Positions 43,142 through 52,937 of a stretch of DNA of 64,000 bases are shown here, in pieces. The notes below the pieces were generated by a model, which saw only the letters and a program-made list of their open reading frames with translations, was not told where the DNA came from and did not search any database. Source of the stretch: Bacteroidales bacterium. Lineage in GTDB: Bacteria; Bacteroidota; Bacteroidia; Bacteroidales; UBA932. Position numbers and translations under genes: made by a program. The number at the start of each line of letters is the position of its first letter. Positions within the stretch are counted from its first letter, which is position 1. The stretch covers positions 124,001 to 188,000 of the forward strand of contig JAFRXI010000043.1 of NCBI GenBank assembly GCA_017437755.1. Direction: 5' to 3'.

Positions 43142-46100
43142 ATGGCTAATTCCTTAGGAAAGTCGATCCTGTACACAGCCATGACTGTGCTTTCGCTTGC
43201 CATGACGCCCGTCCTGGCAATGGCGCAGAACATGGTTCACGGTACGGTATTCGACACCGACCGGTCCAACCCCCTCACCGGGGCGACGGTCATCGTAGAG
43301 GGCAAGAAAGCCAACGCCGTGACCGACCTGGACGGTAAGTTCACCATCCGGGCCGACAAGGGCGATGTACTTATCGTACAGTTCATGGGCTACGTGGACG
43401 GCAAGGTAACCGTCACGGGCTCGGCGAACTACGAGATTGTCCTCACTCCCGATTCCGAGCAGCTCAACGAAGTGATCGTCACGGCCCTCGGCATCACCAG
43501 GGAGAAACGGTCGCTTGGCTACGCGGCCACCGACGTCAGCGGAGAAAGTCTGACCTCCGTCCAGAACAGCAACTGGCTCACCAACCTTCAGGGAAAGGTG
43601 GCCGGCCTTACGTTCAACAGCGCCTCTTCGGGGCCTATCAACTCCCAGAGGGTGGTGGTCCGCGGCGAGTCCTCACTTAACAGCGATGCCTCGGCGCTCT
43701 ATGTAATCGACGGTGTACCAGTCACTTCCGGAACTGTCGCAAATGCGTCCGGTTCCACCTACACCAACGATGCGCAGGACAACCCCATCGACTTCGGCGA
43801 CGCCGCCTCGGACCTGAACCCCGACGACATCGAGTCCATCACCGTCCTTAAGGGCGCCGCGGCGACGGCCCTCTACGGGTCGCGCGCAGGTAACGGCGCC
43901 ATCATCATCACCACCAAGAGCGGCCGCACCACAAAGGGCCTGGGAGTCACCTACTCCACCTCCTTCACGGCCGACGTTCCCAGCTACTGGCCTGATTTCC
44001 AGACCGAATACGGAGCCGGCAGCGACCTTGGCGTGAATCCCTACAACTACTGGCCCGCCGAATACAACCCCGACGGACTGTCGGCCAACAACAGCCGTTA
44101 CGCATGGGGCGAAGCCTACGGCGACGGCACCAAGATGCGCTACCAGTACGTGGGCATGAACTGGGACACCCTCATGGGCGAAAAGACCCCCTGGCAGTAC
44201 CGCGACGACTGGTTCACCGGCATATTCCAGACCGGTTACACCTTTGACAACGTCCTTACCATAGAGGGCAATACCGGAAAGGGCACCAGCGTCCGATTCT
44301 CCGTAAAGGACAGCCGGAACAAGTGGATCCTCCCCAACACCGGGTACACCAAGCAGACATTCAGCTTCTCGGTCAATTCAAAGCTCAACAAGACCCTCAA
44401 GCTCACCGCCAAGGTCAACTATTACCGGACCGACTCGGACAACATGCCGTCCAGTGCATACAACAACAACTCCATCATGTACATCCTCCAGTGGATGCGC
44501 AACAACGACAGCATGCAGAACTACAGGGACGAGTATTTCGGCGGCCGCCTGACTCCCGAGGTATTGGCGGGCGGCAATCTCTTCGCCAACCGTTCCGACG
44601 GAGTTGCATACAATCCCTACAGGACCCTGTACGAGATGACCAACTCCATGGACAAGGACCGCGTGTTCGGCAACATCGGCGTCACGGTCAACCTCTGGAA
44701 GGAGAAGCTCACGTTCGAGCTCAAGTCCGGTATGGACCTCGACCACCAGTTCCGTACCCAGCGCAAGCCCTGGTACTCCTACAAGTTCCTCCAGGGCTGG
44801 TACAGGGAGCAGACCATCAACATCTGCGAGTTCAACACCAACTGGATGCTCAAGTACACCGACGCCTTCTTCGACGAGAGGCTTACCCTGACTGCGGGCC
44901 TCGGCGGAAACAACATGACGTACAACGCCAACAATTTCAAGTATACCATCGACAAGCTTGACATCGAGGGCCTGTACATGACATCCAACTACCCTGCCGG
45001 CACCATTCCCGATGTTTCCACCAGCCGTTCCAACAAGGTGGTCAACTCCATCTACGGGCTCGTCTCGCTGGGATGGGAAGACTGGGCATACCTCGACGTC
45101 ACCTTCCGCAACGACTGGTCATCCACCCTCGCACGCGGCTACTGGTCGTACTTCTATCCTTCGGTGAGCGGTTCCCTCATCCTGGACAAGCTCTTCAACT
45201 TCAAGGACAACCTGCCGTGGGTGAGCTTCCTCAAGCTGAGGGCCTCCTGGGCCAATGTGGGTAAGGACACCTCACCCTACTCGCTGGACTATAACTACAC
45301 CACCACCAACTTCGCCGGTGGTTACCGCGTGGGCGCCACCATGCCCAAGATCGACCTTGCACCGGAGAACGTGAACACCACCGAGCTGGGACTCGAGGTC
45401 AAGTTCCTCAAGAACCGCATCGGCATCGACGCCGCCATCTACCAGAGCGACATCACCAACCAGATATACGACGTCCCCTACGACTATATCACCGGCGCCA
45501 AGTACTATACCCAGAACATCGGTCTCATCCGGAACCGCGGTATAGAACTCAGCGTGAACTTCGTACCCGTCAAGACCCGTGACATCACCTGGGAGATAAG
45601 CGCAAACGCCGCCCGCAACGTGGGCGTGCTCAAGAGGATGTACGACGGCTGGGACAACGAGAATCCCCATCAGGAGAACTACTCCACCGGAATCGGCGGC
45701 CGCTTCCAGGTCCTCGACTACGTGGGCAAGCGGATGGGTGAGATCTGGGCCAAGGAAGTCTACAGGAGGGCACCCGAAGGAGCCTTCTACCTGGACGAGA
45801 ACGGCAACCAGGTCGACTGCTCCGGAGCCATGCTCCTCGACGCAGCCAGCGGCCTTCCGCAGGATTCCGGCGAGTTCAGGTACTACGGCAACGCCAATCC
45901 CGACTGGGTGGGCGGCTTGGCAACCTCATTCCGCTGGAAAGACCTGACCGTGAGCGCGGCCTTCTCCGCCCAGATAGGCGGCATGACCTACTCCGTCAGC
46001 GCCGGTATCCTTGGCTATCAGGGAAAACTCAAGAACACCCTGGAGGGACGTTACGACAGCATCGTGGCCCCGGGTGTCAACGAGATAAAGGATACCGAAG

Positions 46101-46453
46101 GCAACGTCACCTACCAGAAGAACCAGACGCTCTGTTCAGACATATATAAGTATTACAATACCTACAAGGCAAACCGCTACTGCCTGGACGAGTACTGCTA
46201 CGACACCTCCTACCTCAAGATGAAGGAACTGAGGGTGGAATACAACTTCCCCAAGACCCTGATCGCCAAGACCAGGATCCTCCAGGGGATAAGCGTGGCC
46301 GCATACGCCACCAACCTATTCTGCGTTTCCAAATATCCATTCTTCGATCCGGACTGCGGAACCATCGACGGCTCAACCATCAAGAGGGGCCTCGAGACCG
46401 GTTCCTTCCCGATGAACAGGAGCTATGGTATCAACCTCAAAGTAAGATTCTAG
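43142..46453 (+). CDS. SusC/RagA TonB-dependent transporter of the phosphodiester locus
   Basis: 1103 aa. Signal peptide ending AMAQ, regulatory-like domain (VHGTVFDTDRSNPLTGATVIVEG), plug with VVVRGESSL and ALYVIDGVP, SRAGNGAIIITTKSG, then a beta-barrel finishing YGINLKVRF. Imports a bulky solute across the outer membrane with energy from TonB. Its partner susD starts 1 bp after its stop. The lyase, glycoside hydrolase and sulfatase genes that normally accompany a SusC are absent here; phosphodiesterases take their place, so the cargo is probably a phosphodiester-containing molecule. Confidence 0.95.
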   Translation: MANSLGKSILYTAMTVLSLAMTPVLAMAQNMVHGTVFDTDRSNPLTGATVIVEGKKANAVTDLDGKFTIRADKGDVLIVQFMGYVDGKVTVTGSANYEIVLTPDSEQLNEVIVTALGITREKRSLGYAATDVSGESLTSVQNSNWLTNLQGKVAGLTFNSASSGPINSQRVVVRGESSLNSDASALYVIDGVPVTSGTVANASGSTYTNDAQDNPIDFGDAASDLNPDDIESITVLKGAAATALYGSRAGNGAIIITTKSGRTTKGLGVTYSTSFTADVPSYWPDFQTEYGAGSDLGVNPYNYWPAEYNPDGLSANNSRYAWGEAYGDGTKMRYQYVGMNWDTLMGEKTPWQYRDDWFTGIFQTGYTFDNVLTIEGNTGKGTSVRFSVKDSRNKWILPNTGYTKQTFSFSVNSKLNKTLKLTAKVNYYRTDSDNMPSSAYNNNSIMYILQWMRNNDSMQNYRDEYFGGRLTPEVLAGGNLFANRSDGVAYNPYRTLYEMTNSMDKDRVFGNIGVTVNLWKEKLTFELKSGMDLDHQFRTQRKPWYSYKFLQGWYREQTINICEFNTNWMLKYTDAFFDERLTLTAGLGGNNMTYNANNFKYTIDKLDIEGLYMTSNYPAGTIPDVSTSRSNKVVNSIYGLVSLGWEDWAYLDVTFRNDWSSTLARGYWSYFYPSVSGSLILDKLFNFKDNLPWVSFLKLRASWANVGKDTSPYSLDYNYTTTNFAGGYRVGATMPKIDLAPENVNTTELGLEVKFLKNRIGIDAAIYQSDITNQIYDVPYDYITGAKYYTQNIGLIRNRGIELSVNFVPVKTRDITWEISANAARNVGVLKRMYDGWDNENPHQENYSTGIGGRFQVLDYVGKRMGEIWAKEVYRRAPEGAFYLDENGNQVDCSGAMLLDAASGLPQDSGEFRYYGNANPDWVGGLATSFRWKDLTVSAAFSAQIGGMTYSVSAGILGYQGKLKNTLEGRYDSIVAPGVNEIKDTEGNVTYQKNQTLCSDIYKYYNTYKANRYCLDEYCYDTSYLKMKELRVEYNFPKTLIAKTRILQGISVAAYATNLFCVSKYPFFDPDCGTIDGSTIKRGLETGSFPMNRSYGINLKVRF

Positions 46454-46454
46454 T

Positions 46455-48056
46455 ATGAAAGCAATGAAGTATCTGGCTGCCTTTGCAGCCCTCTGCCTTG
46501 TCGGGGCGGCTTCCTGCACAAAAAACTTTGAGCAGATAAACCACAACCCGAACAGGATCACGTACGGCGACATCCAGGCGCAGAACATGTTCGAGCCCCT
46601 TATCTACGGGATCGGCGGAAAATACCAGGAGAACGCCGGATACTGGACCAACAACCTCATCCAGTACACATGCTATGTGGATGGTGCAGTGCGCTATCTG
46701 GCAACATATTACACCCTGTCCACCGGCAACTGGACCTCTATCTGGGACACCTACGCCAGGTTCGGCTCCGACGCCCAGCACATGATCGACCTCGCCAGGA
46801 CCGAGGGAAAGGAAAGTCCTTTCTATGAAGCGGTCGGGCTCATCCTCAAGGTGCAGACGCTCTATACCCTCACCACTGTATTCGGAGACATTCCCTACAA
46901 GGAGGCCTACAAGAACATCCTCACCCCGGTTTTCGATTCCCAGGAAGACGTCCTAAACTCCATGGTTGGAGACCTGGATGCCGCAACGGCAATCCTCGCC
47001 ACGGCATCCGCACCAGTGAACGCGGCCATCGACCCCGTTTACGGCGGAGCTCCAGCAAAGTGGATAAAGTTTGCCAACTCCCTGAGAATGAGGATACTCT
47101 GCCTTGAGACAGGCATCAACGAATCCTATTGGGGAGAAATCCAGAAGATGATCGACTCCCCTGCAACCTATCCGGTGTTCACGTCCAATTCCGACAACGC
47201 CAAGGTCCCCTTCCAGGAAGTGGATCCCTACAAGTCGTCGATGGGTCCCACGGCCGTGGCTTCGTTCTTCGACGCCTACAGCATGACGGAGCAGATGATC
47301 AAGATGATGAACATCCAGAACGAAGACGGGAACGACATCTATCAGGACCCGCGCCTTGTGATCTTCGCCTCCCAGAAAGGCGGCAAGTGGACGGGTGCCG
47401 TGGCCGGCTGCCTCCTCACCGAAATCTCCAACGAGAAGGCCAAGAAGCCTGCCCAGATGAACGAGAGGGTCCTCTGGAGGGATGCCATGGATTCCTTCCT
47501 CATGGACTGGTCGGAAATCCTCTTCATCGAGGCCGAAGGCATCCTGGCAGGGAAACTGACAGTTCCCGGCCAGACTGCAAAGGCCCTCTACGAGGCTGCC
47601 GTAACCGCCAACATCCAGAAGTGGGCTCCCTACATCACCTACAACAAGAAGTACCGCGAGATCAACGCCGCGGCGATAAACGAATTCCTCGCTTCCGACC
47701 TCGCGTCCTACGACAAGGCCGTGGAGGGCACCGGGCTGTACAAGAGCGCCGAGGAACTCGTGCTTTCGCAGAAGTGGCTGTCGCTGTACTGGGTAGGCGG
47801 ATTCGAGCCTTACACCCACTGGAGGCATTATGAGTACCCGGTGCTGACCATCGGCGACGGAACCGAGGCCAACGGCTTTGAACTCCCCACCAGGTTCGGC
47901 TACCCCAACTACACAGAATCCTCAAACGGCAAGAACGTGGCTGCCGCCCTCCAGAGGATGGGAGGCAAAAACGACATGCATCTGGCCCTTGACTGGAGTT
48001 ACAAGAAGAATCACGGCTCGAGCCGGAATCCACATCCCCAGTACAAGCCCCAATAA
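46455..48056 (+). CDS. SusD-like lipoprotein (SusD_2 type) of the phosphodiester locus
   Basis: 533 aa, lipobox GAASC (Cys21). FEQINHNPNRITYGDIQAQNMF, GGKYQENAGYWTNNLIQYTCYVDG and TVFGDIPYKEA are typical of the shorter SusD/RagB type found next to SusC_2 proteins. It should cap the SusC pore and bind the ligand. Position 2 after susC is standard. The C-terminal NERGRE-type block of classical SusD is not present; ELPTRFGYPNYTESSNGKNV takes its place, as in this subfamily. Ligand unknown, inferred to carry glycerophosphate. Confidence 0.92.
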   Translation: MKAMKYLAAFAALCLVGAASCTKNFEQINHNPNRITYGDIQAQNMFEPLIYGIGGKYQENAGYWTNNLIQYTCYVDGAVRYLATYYTLSTGNWTSIWDTYARFGSDAQHMIDLARTEGKESPFYEAVGLILKVQTLYTLTTVFGDIPYKEAYKNILTPVFDSQEDVLNSMVGDLDAATAILATASAPVNAAIDPVYGGAPAKWIKFANSLRMRILCLETGINESYWGEIQKMIDSPATYPVFTSNSDNAKVPFQEVDPYKSSMGPTAVASFFDAYSMTEQMIKMMNIQNEDGNDIYQDPRLVIFASQKGGKWTGAVAGCLLTEISNEKAKKPAQMNERVLWRDAMDSFLMDWSEILFIEAEGILAGKLTVPGQTAKALYEAAVTANIQKWAPYITYNKKYREINAAAINEFLASDLASYDKAVEGTGLYKSAEELVLSQKWLSLYWVGGFEPYTHWRHYEYPVLTIGDGTEANGFELPTRFGYPNYTESSNGKNVAAALQRMGGKNDMHLALDWSYKKNHGSSRNPHPQYKPQ

Positions 48057-48076
48057 CCCTGTAAACTAGTAGCGAA

Positions 48077-51000
48077 ATGAAAAGATCATTATACAGAATC
48101 GCTCTCTCAATATTGTCTGCCGCGGCCATACTGGCCTGCCAGCGGACAGAGATCGAGCCGTCTCCTTCGCTGAAGGTGACCGACGATTCCGACGCTGCCG
48201 TTCTTGAACTCGGACAGAGCCTTGAGTATCTCATGGACCTGGCCTATTTCCAGTACTCTACCGCCGCCAACAATAACAACGAGGTCCTCAAGGCCACCAA
48301 GTTCACGGTGCGTTCCAACTGCAGCTGGAAACTGGTTCCGGTGGGAGAAGAGCCCGAGTGGATACATCCCTTCCCCGACCATGGCGACGACGACGGGAAC
48401 TTCTGCTTCCTGGTGGAGCGGAACAACAGCCAGAGCGACTCCCGCCAGGTCATCTACAAGATGGTCCTCAACGACGGTGCCAAGGATATCGAGATTGGCG
48501 GTGACATCATCGTGACACAGGCCGCGGCGGCTGATTTCCTCAAACTGGGGTCGGCCAAGGTGGAAGTCAACAAAGAAGGCGGAAACGCCTCGGTGACAGT
48601 CACTTCCAACGTTCCATGGACATACTCCCTAGTTCCTAACGAGGATTTCGCATCCCCTGCAATCGAGGAATGGATAGAAGACCGTACGGAACTTGCCGAA
48701 GGTGAATTCAAGCAGACCCTGAAGTTCCACTTCGGCGACAACTCCGACGGTTCGATCCGCGGAGCCACCCTGTTCATCAATGTGGAAGGGCACGATGACC
48801 TGAAAAAGGAAATCCCCATCACCCAGTACGGAGTTGACGTGGAGGTTTCCGGATTCCCCGTACAGTGGCCTTCAAACGCCGGAAACGATGGTTATCCCAA
48901 GTGGGCCTCGGCCGCAAACGCAGTCCCCACAGTACTTTCCAACGTGGGTACCGGCACCATCACCTTCGTGAGGGCGGACGTTCCCGGCCTTGACAGGGCG
49001 GCATCCACCACCGACTGCTCAGGCGGCAACGCGCGTGTCAACGGCGCATGGCCAGGTGATTACTATCTATTCTCCGTTCCTGTAGCCGTCTCGGCCGGAT
49101 CGCTGATCAAGCTTCAGTTCGAGGGCCGTATCTCCGGAAGCGGAATCAGGCACTGGAGGCTGGAATACCTCGACGGCGGAGAATGGAAGATAGCCGGCAC
49201 TCCCCTGACCACCGAGATTGCTGCCGATGATGTCTGGCCTGCCGAAACCATAACCTACACCCACGACATGGCCCCCGGCGGCTCCGGCGACGAATACAAC
49301 AAGATAATCTCGCAGGTAGTCCGTTACGAGACCACCTCGCCCGAGGTGGCATTCCGCTTCATGGCGGTCTCCAACGTAATAGCCTCCAGCGGCGCCAGGA
49401 TGGCAAAACCCACCACGGCATCGGCCCGTCTGGACAATTCCGGCGGCGACAAAGGCTGCGACGCTTCCATCACGTGCGTGGCATCAGGCGGTGAGATATC
49501 CTATGCCGACATCGCCGTCTCCGGCCTCGACAAGGACTTCATAGTATTCGAGGGCGCACCCAAGGCGCCGGCCTCTTTCAGCGTTACCGCTTCCGACGAT
49601 TTCACCGTTTCGGTGGACGTCCCCTGGCTGCATGTTGACGAGGGCGCCACGGGAGTTGCCGACGAGGAAACCGCAGTGAAGGTATCCTGCGACGACAGCA
49701 CCCTTTCCGAAACCCGCGAGGGAACCATCACCATCCTTGCCGGAGTTACCCGCAAGGTTATCTCCGTGATCCAGAGTGCTGCAGGCCAGGAACTTGACCC
49801 CTTCATCAGCATATCTTCCGGGAACTCGGTCAATGCAAAGGCCGACGGCGGCACCACCAACATCAAGGTCCAGGCCAACGTGGAATTCGAGGCTGTCTCC
49901 GATGTTCCGTGGATCACCCTGGAGAATCTTGGCACCAAGGCCATGGTTGAATGGACCACATACGCCGCCACCTACCAGGCCAACGACTCCGGAGCCGGGC
50001 GAACCGGCACCGTACGCTTCTTCAACACCGAGAAGAATATCGAGGCCGTGGTTATCTTCAACCAGGCCTATGAAGAGGCTCCTGACAACAACGACCTCAT
50101 CCAGTGGGGATTCGCAGCTGACCTGATGGGCGCCTACAAGGATTCCTTCGAGAAGGACAACGCCTTTGACGCCAATATCGCCGGCAAGGGAACCCTCTCA
50201 TGGTACAGCCTGCCTGAAAACGTAGCCGCCGACACCGAGAATAAGAAATCACAGCTAATCGGAGGTACCGGCCAGCCTTACGTCACGGGTGTCTGGCCGG
50301 GCGATTACTGGGAGTTCAGCATCCCCGTCTCCGACGTTCCCGCCGGCACCGTGGTGAACTTCTCCGGCCTTTCCAGGTCATCCGCCTCCGGAATGAAGTA
50401 CTGGAGGATGGAATGGTCTGTTGACGGAACAACCTGGACTCCTGTCAAGGAACTCCAGACCGAGACCGAATCGGGCACTTCCGGCAAGTACACCAACATT
50501 ATTACCTCTTCCGACCAGACAGTATCCGAATCGTTCTCACTCACAGGTGCCGTTGCCAAGGGTACCCTGAAGATCCGCTTCACCTGCGCCGCCAACTGGA
50601 CCTGCGGCAACGCGGCCCTTACCGCCCCCAACGGAGGAACCCACCGCTGGTCCGGAGCCGCAGCCAACAACAACTGCGTGAAGATAACCATCGAGAAGCC
50701 CCATGAGCCTCTCCATGCCGAATGGCTGTTCAGTGCCGCGGCAATGGCGGATTCCGAAACCGGATACGCCGCAACCTTCGGAGGAACCACGGCGGTGAAT
50801 GTAAAGGAGGCCGGCGACGGAGGCCTTTACGTGAACTCCAACGTAAAACCGGGCGGAAAGATCCGCTACTTCCAGGTTGACAAGACCGCCATAGATACCG
50901 AAGGCAAGGCCGCCAGGCTTGTAGGTGGCACAGGGCATCCCTTTGTCTACGGCGCATGGCCCGGAGACTACTGGCTGTTCGAGGCTTCCGACGGTTATAC

Positions 51001-51373
51001 CTACAAGGCCGGGACAAAGGTCCATATCAAGTTCATAACCAGGATTTCAGCAACCGGGCACAAGTACTGGAAACTGGAATACTGGGATGGGGCCGCATGG
51101 CAACCGGTAAGCGCACTCAAGGACGGCGAAGTGGGTGAAGGAGAGGCACACCAGACATTCCAGTACAACTTCGAGCCCACTACGGCGAGCTCGAACACCC
51201 TGGTGGACTTTACCTGGACGCTTGCCGCAGACTGCGACAACATGCAGTTCCGGTACACATGCATGGCCGACTATACTGCAGGGAACGCCATACTTCCCGC
51301 ACCCAACGGGGGCACCTGCCGCATAGCGGGGGCCGAAGGCACCTCCCCTGTCTTTGAAGTAGTAACGGAATAA
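48077..51373 (+). CDS. BACON-repeat surface lipoprotein with three WPGDY modules
   Basis: 1098 aa, lipobox ILAC (Cys21). Reads as alternating modules: BACON-like beta domains at about 75-150, 155-250, 500-566 and 576-664 (each with xNVPWxxxxP or similar and a closing VxQxA), and three longer modules at about 255-450, 672-875 and 880-1095, each containing WPGDYxxF (325, 740, 961), xHKYWxLEYxDG-like and a final PNGGTxR block. The WPGDY modules look like carbohydrate- or ligand-binding jelly rolls, but I cannot name the family. No catalytic motif is seen. By place (third after SusC/D) it is the surface capture protein, and three repeats suggest avidity for a polymer. Confidence 0.8.
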   Translation: MKRSLYRIALSILSAAAILACQRTEIEPSPSLKVTDDSDAAVLELGQSLEYLMDLAYFQYSTAANNNNEVLKATKFTVRSNCSWKLVPVGEEPEWIHPFPDHGDDDGNFCFLVERNNSQSDSRQVIYKMVLNDGAKDIEIGGDIIVTQAAAADFLKLGSAKVEVNKEGGNASVTVTSNVPWTYSLVPNEDFASPAIEEWIEDRTELAEGEFKQTLKFHFGDNSDGSIRGATLFINVEGHDDLKKEIPITQYGVDVEVSGFPVQWPSNAGNDGYPKWASAANAVPTVLSNVGTGTITFVRADVPGLDRAASTTDCSGGNARVNGAWPGDYYLFSVPVAVSAGSLIKLQFEGRISGSGIRHWRLEYLDGGEWKIAGTPLTTEIAADDVWPAETITYTHDMAPGGSGDEYNKIISQVVRYETTSPEVAFRFMAVSNVIASSGARMAKPTTASARLDNSGGDKGCDASITCVASGGEISYADIAVSGLDKDFIVFEGAPKAPASFSVTASDDFTVSVDVPWLHVDEGATGVADEETAVKVSCDDSTLSETREGTITILAGVTRKVISVIQSAAGQELDPFISISSGNSVNAKADGGTTNIKVQANVEFEAVSDVPWITLENLGTKAMVEWTTYAATYQANDSGAGRTGTVRFFNTEKNIEAVVIFNQAYEEAPDNNDLIQWGFAADLMGAYKDSFEKDNAFDANIAGKGTLSWYSLPENVAADTENKKSQLIGGTGQPYVTGVWPGDYWEFSIPVSDVPAGTVVNFSGLSRSSASGMKYWRMEWSVDGTTWTPVKELQTETESGTSGKYTNIITSSDQTVSESFSLTGAVAKGTLKIRFTCAANWTCGNAALTAPNGGTHRWSGAAANNNCVKITIEKPHEPLHAEWLFSAAAMADSETGYAATFGGTTAVNVKEAGDGGLYVNSNVKPGGKIRYFQVDKTAIDTEGKAARLVGGTGHPFVYGAWPGDYWLFEASDGYTYKAGTKVHIKFITRISATGHKYWKLEYWDGAAWQPVSALKDGEVGEGEAHQTFQYNFEPTTASSNTLVDFTWTLAADCDNMQFRYTCMADYTAGNAILPAPNGGTCRIAGAEGTSPVFEVVTE

Positions 51374-51401
51374 TTCATAAGTCTTTAAAGCAACTGCATA
51401 A

Positions 51402-52796
51402 ATGGCTCGTTTTTTAGATCCGCCCAAACCGAAGGCGCAAATTCCGGCCGAAAAAGTAGATAAAGAATACAAGGCGATGCGCCTGAAAGTATTCCTGGGG
51501 GCATTCCTCGGTTATGCTGCGTATTACCTTGTGAGGAAGAACCTTTCCCTCGCCGCTCCCGACATGATCAATGACGGGATACTGGACGCGGGAAAGGTCG
51601 GCCTCGCAATGTCGGCGGTCTCCATCGCATATGCATTCAGCAAATTCGTAATGGGCAGTGTATCGGACCGTTCCGACGCAAGGAAATTCCTTGTGGTAGG
51701 ACTGGTCCTTTCCGCCTTGGTGATGATGTCCGTGGGCCTGATTCCGTTCGGGACCAACACGGCGCTGAATACGGTGATAATATTTGTCCTGATGCTGATA
51801 GTGGGGTGGCTGAGCGGCTTTGGATGGCCCCCCTGCGGGCGCATTATGGCACACTGGTTCAGCCAGAATGAACGAAGCTTCAAGATGAGTATCTGGAATG
51901 TATCCCATACCATCGGTTCGTTCTCACTGGGCTTCCTCGCCATCGCAGGCGTTGCCCTGGCAGCCGATATGGGTATTGCCCAGACCTGGAAGGGAAACTT
52001 CGTATTCCCTGCCGTCGTGGCCATGGCGATAGCCCTGTTCTGCTGGTGGGCTATACGCGATACTCCGGAATCATGCGGCCTTCCCGCCGTGGGAGACTGG
52101 AGGAATGACCACAGCGGGGTGAAGTCCAAGGGCACCGCCGGAGAGAAGCTCCCGTTCAAGGTCCTTTTCGTGGATTACGTCCTCAAGAACAAACTCCTCT
52201 GGGTGGTCGCCATATCCAACGTGGCGGTTTACATGGTCCGTTACGGTATCGGAGACTGGGCGCCTACCTATCTCCAGGCAAAGGGAATCATGACCGCGGC
52301 GGAGAGCAAGATTGCTTTCTCCGTCCACAATATCGTGGGCGCCGTAGGTACAATCGCCTGTGGATGGGCTACTTCCAAGTTCTTCAAAGGCCGCTGCGCC
52401 CCGATGAACGTCATCTGCATGTTCCTCTGCGGCATAGGCGTACTTATCTACTGGATGGTGGGCGCAGGAATCCTTTCCGTGGGTCCCGCCGCCCAGAAGG
52501 TGCTCGTTTACGTTGCGCTTTGCCTCATCGGATTCTTCATCTACGGTCCGGTTGCGCTTACTGGCGTCCAGGCCCTAAACCTGGTACCCAAGAACGCAGC
52601 CGGCACCGCAGCCGGATTCGTGGGACTGTTCGGATATCTGCTTGGTGATGCCGTCTGCTCGAAGATAGTGGTGGGCGGCATCGCCAACGGCTCCTCCTGG
52701 GACGCCGCAATGCTTTCCGTGGCCATCGGAGCCCTGATAGGCGTAGTCCTGTGCGCACTCCTCATTCCCAGCGAGAAGCGCGTCACCACTCAGTAG
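51402..52796 (+). CDS. glpT: Glycerol-3-phosphate:phosphate antiporter
   Basis: 464 aa MFS transporter of the OPA family with twelve membrane segments. The match to E. coli GlpT is unmistakable in GAFLGYAAYYLVRKN (Arg45, which binds phosphate, at the same position), SKFVMGSVSDRSD, GFGWPPCGR, RDTPESCGLP and VRYGIGDWAPTYL (the second phosphate-binding Arg). It exchanges periplasmic glycerol-3-phosphate for internal phosphate. It ends the operon of SusC/D, GDPD and phosphoesterase genes, 28 bp after the BACON lipoprotein, and this is the strongest clue that the locus yields glycerol-3-phosphate. A hexose-phosphate specificity is less likely by sequence. Confidence 0.92.
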   Translation: MARFLDPPKPKAQIPAEKVDKEYKAMRLKVFLGAFLGYAAYYLVRKNLSLAAPDMINDGILDAGKVGLAMSAVSIAYAFSKFVMGSVSDRSDARKFLVVGLVLSALVMMSVGLIPFGTNTALNTVIIFVLMLIVGWLSGFGWPPCGRIMAHWFSQNERSFKMSIWNVSHTIGSFSLGFLAIAGVALAADMGIAQTWKGNFVFPAVVAMAIALFCWWAIRDTPESCGLPAVGDWRNDHSGVKSKGTAGEKLPFKVLFVDYVLKNKLLWVVAISNVAVYMVRYGIGDWAPTYLQAKGIMTAAESKIAFSVHNIVGAVGTIACGWATSKFFKGRCAPMNVICMFLCGIGVLIYWMVGAGILSVGPAAQKVLVYVALCLIGFFIYGPVALTGVQALNLVPKNAAGTAAGFVGLFGYLLGDAVCSKIVVGGIANGSSWDAAMLSVAIGALIGVVLCALLIPSEKRVTTQ

Positions 52797-52845
52797 GCTT
52801 TTAGACGCCCTTCGCCGCCTTCCCCGGCAGGGTGTACTCCCCAAC

Positions 52846-52935
52846 CGTGCTCCCCGTCCCATCAGGATGGACTGGCAGCACGAAAATCCCGCTAAAACGT
52901 GTTCCCCGTCCCAGAAAAATGGACGGGGAGCATGC
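52846..52935. repeat. 90-bp REP-like unit, left copy
   Basis: Direct repeat of 53871-53960 with about five mismatches. Holds two palindromes: one bounded by CGTGCT and AGCACG and a second with 14-bp stem CGTGTTCCCCGTCC pairing to GGACGGGGAGCATG over a 9-nt loop. It ends 2 nt from the transposase stop codon, on its downstream side. Confidence 0.85.
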
Positions 52936-52937
52936 TT

